This document shows positions 40,290-41,246 of a stretch of DNA of 41,246 nucleotides, in pieces. The notes under the pieces were generated by a model, which saw nothing but the letters and a program-made list of their open reading frames with translations, ran no database searches and was not told where the DNA came from. The position numbers and the translations under genes were made by a program. Origin of the DNA: Hungatella sp. (GTDB lineage: Bacteria; Bacillota; Clostridia; Lachnospirales; Lachnospiraceae); the NCBI GenBank assembly GCA_022795805.1, contig JAAWHK010000014.1:1-41246 (forward strand). Reading direction: 5' to 3'. Position 1 is the first letter of the stretch. Every line of letters starts with the position of its first letter.

Positions 40290-41024
40290 TTACGTCTTTT
40301 TCAGAGTCACATAGTACGCGTACCGGTCTGACCGGTAATAGGATGTGGTATACTCCAGCATCCTGCCGTCCGCCATGTACGCCCTCCGGATCCTCCGAAG
40401 TACAGGCATGGTCTTTCGGATATCCAGATGTTCCCTGACCCACGGCTCCGGCATCATACAGTCAAAGCACTCCTCCACATGTTCGGGAGTGAGGCCCTTC
40501 TCCTGAAGGATCTCATAAATACTGCCGCCATACAGGCTGTCGTCCAGTACAAAGCCGCACTCCAGGGTAAAGTATGACACAAACAGAACAATCGGGCTGC
40601 CGTCCCCGTTGCGCACCCGCTCCAGACGGTACAGCTGTTCCCCTTTTTCAACGCCGAAAAGGGCTGCCAGCTTCTCGTCAGCCCTCTCCAGCTCCATATG
40701 TGCAAAGGAAGTTGAGGGAACGATCCCCCGATCTCTCATCTCGTTGGTAAAGCTTTTAATATTGGACAAGTACTCTTCTATCCGCTCCTGGTACACCACA
40801 ACCGTACCCACGCCCCTCGAACGTTTTACCAGGCCGTCCTTCTCCAGCTCCTGTATTGCCTGCCTGGCCGTAATCCGGCTGACATCATAGGTCTTCTGCA
40901 GCTCCGCCTCACTGGGGATGATGGTATTGTAAGCATATTCTTTGCTCATGATCTTCTCCCGCAGTATCTGGCTGATCTGAAGGTAAAGGGGCGGAGCACC
41001 ACGGCTCATATTCAGTTTATCCAT
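40290..41024 (-). CDS. GntR/HutC-family repressor
   Basis: A 244-residue regulator. Residues 10-75 form the GntR winged helix (PPLYLQISQILREKIMS, IIPSEAELQKTYDVSRITAR, QAIQELEKDGLVKRSRGVGT). Residues 95-240 form the UTRA ligand domain typical of HutC-type sugar-phosphate sensors (GEQLYRLERVRNGDGSPI, LEYTTSYYRSDRYAYY). It is transcribed in the same direction as the PTS operon, 150 bases upstream. Matching palindromes lie in both promoter regions. It probably represses the operon and itself until a phosphosugar binds. ATG 41024 follows AAAGGAG. Confidence 0.94.
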   Translation of the reverse strand: MDKLNMSRGAPPLYLQISQILREKIMSKEYAYNTIIPSEAELQKTYDVSRITARQAIQELEKDGLVKRSRGVGTVVVYQERIEEYLSNIKSFTNEMRDRGIVPSTSFAHMELERADEKLAALFGVEKGEQLYRLERVRNGDGSPIVLFVSYFTLECGFVLDDSLYGGSIYEILQEKGLTPEHVEECFDCMMPEPWVREHLDIRKTMPVLRRIRRAYMADGRMLEYTTSYYRSDRYAYYVTLKKT

Positions 41025-41042
41025 ACAGGTCTCCTTTCTATC

Positions 41043-41050
41043 ATTATAAC
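41043..41050. promoter_or_regulatory. GntR operator C upstream of the repressor gene
   Basis: ATTATAAC on the plus strand, reading TATTGTTATAATGA on the minus strand, one mismatch from the core of sites A and B. It lies 19 bases before the GntR start codon. Confidence 0.6.
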
Positions 41051-41124
41051 AATATAATAATATGCCTATGTAAAAAAAGTCAATATGTCTGCCGGATTTT
41101 TATCCCCATTTGGAGACCGTTTTT

Positions 41125-41190
41125 TCACAGCCTGCCAAACGGAGTTACCCCGGCCAGCAAATCCCAGATCTGTCTCTGCCTTACGGTCAT
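41125..41190 (-). CDS. Possible 21-residue peptide
   Basis: A short frame with AGAGGA eight bases before the ATG (41190), encoding MTVRQRQIWDLLAGVTPFGR plus Leu, sits between a terminator and the GntR gene. A TAG lies just upstream in frame, so it is not a visible tail of a longer protein. It may be chance. Confidence 0.2.
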   Translation of the reverse strand: MTVRQRQIWDLLAGVTPFGRL

Positions 41191-41210
41191 CTCTTCTGTC
41201 CTCTAAAGAA

Positions 41211-41241
41211 AAACAAAGGGCAGCACCGCGGCCGCCCCTTT
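41211..41241 (-). terminator. Terminator of a gene beyond the window
   Basis: On the minus strand AAAGGGGCGGC pairs with GCTGCCCTTT (one bulge, one G-T), followed by GTTTTTCTTT. It probably ends a minus-strand gene outside the right edge. Confidence 0.65.
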
Positions 41242-41246
41242 AACCA

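Noticed and set aside
1-41246. CRISPR arrays, insertion sequences, tRNA or rRNA genes
   Set aside because: No spaced direct repeats, transposase frames, inverted terminal repeats or structural RNA sequences were seen when reading both strands; only the FMN riboswitch is a clear RNA element.

Overview
The window looks like chromosomal DNA of a low- to mid-GC Gram-positive of the class Clostridia, most likely Lachnospiraceae (Enterocloster/Hungatella/Lachnoclostridium type). The reasons are lipoprotein solute-binding proteins with low-complexity linkers, AGGAGG-type ribosome sites, many sigma-A promoters (TTGACA-17-TATAAT), an FMN riboswitch in front of ribU, a mannose-family PTS, and no outer-membrane genes. 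The genus is an inference. No rRNA, tRNA, CRISPR array, transposase or prophage structural gene was seen. Nearly all genes lie on the minus strand.

Layout. 1-3.6 kb: the 3'-truncated large subunit of a molybdopterin hydroxylase, its Tat-exported [2Fe-2S] subunit and a MarR regulator, with three copies of one palindromic operator. 3.7-4.6 kb: a lone secreted protein. 4.7-7.8 kb: a TrpXYZ-type ABC importer. 7.8-12.9 kb: M19 dipeptidase, cardiolipin synthase, riboswitch-controlled riboflavin transporter RibU and O-acetylhomoserine sulfhydrylase. 13-15.7 kb: an orphan LytTR response regulator, divergent from a DUF368 polyprenyl-phosphate transporter, then a Uma2-family protein. 15.7-18.9 kb: a polar amino acid ABC importer led by a YczE-type membrane protein.

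18.9-28.9 kb: a catabolic operon under a CdaR-type sugar-diacid regulator. It encodes a small protein, a sugar-type ABC importer without its own ATPase, a metallo-beta-lactamase-fold hydrolase with a decayed second repeat, a GHL6-like TIM-barrel protein, tartronate semialdehyde reductase and glycerate 2-kinase. It ends in what looks like the stump of a TIM-barrel sugar isomerase. The probable end product is 2-phosphoglycerate; the substrate is unknown.

29-33.6 kb: an XRE regulator, an IbrA/IbrB-like pair (PAPS-reductase-like DUF3440 plus ParB-like), and a three-gene operon (zinc-ribbon protein, DUF1349, DUF2200). 33.6-41.1 kb: a mannose-family PTS (IIA, IIB, IIC, IID) with a Cof-type phosphatase, a phosphomannose isomerase carrying an extra N-terminal domain, two different cupin phosphoglucose isomerases and a GntR/HutC repressor with three matching operators.

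The most distinctive points are: (a) the molybdoenzyme lacks two hallmark motifs of its family and its Fe-S partner carries a zinc-finger-like insert; (b) regulator-operator circuits for MarR, CdaR and GntR can be read directly from the sequence; (c) the CdaR operon has unknown chemistry and a broken last gene; (d) the IbrAB pair is not in a prophage; (e) the sugar-phosphate isomerase set in the PTS operon is unusual.
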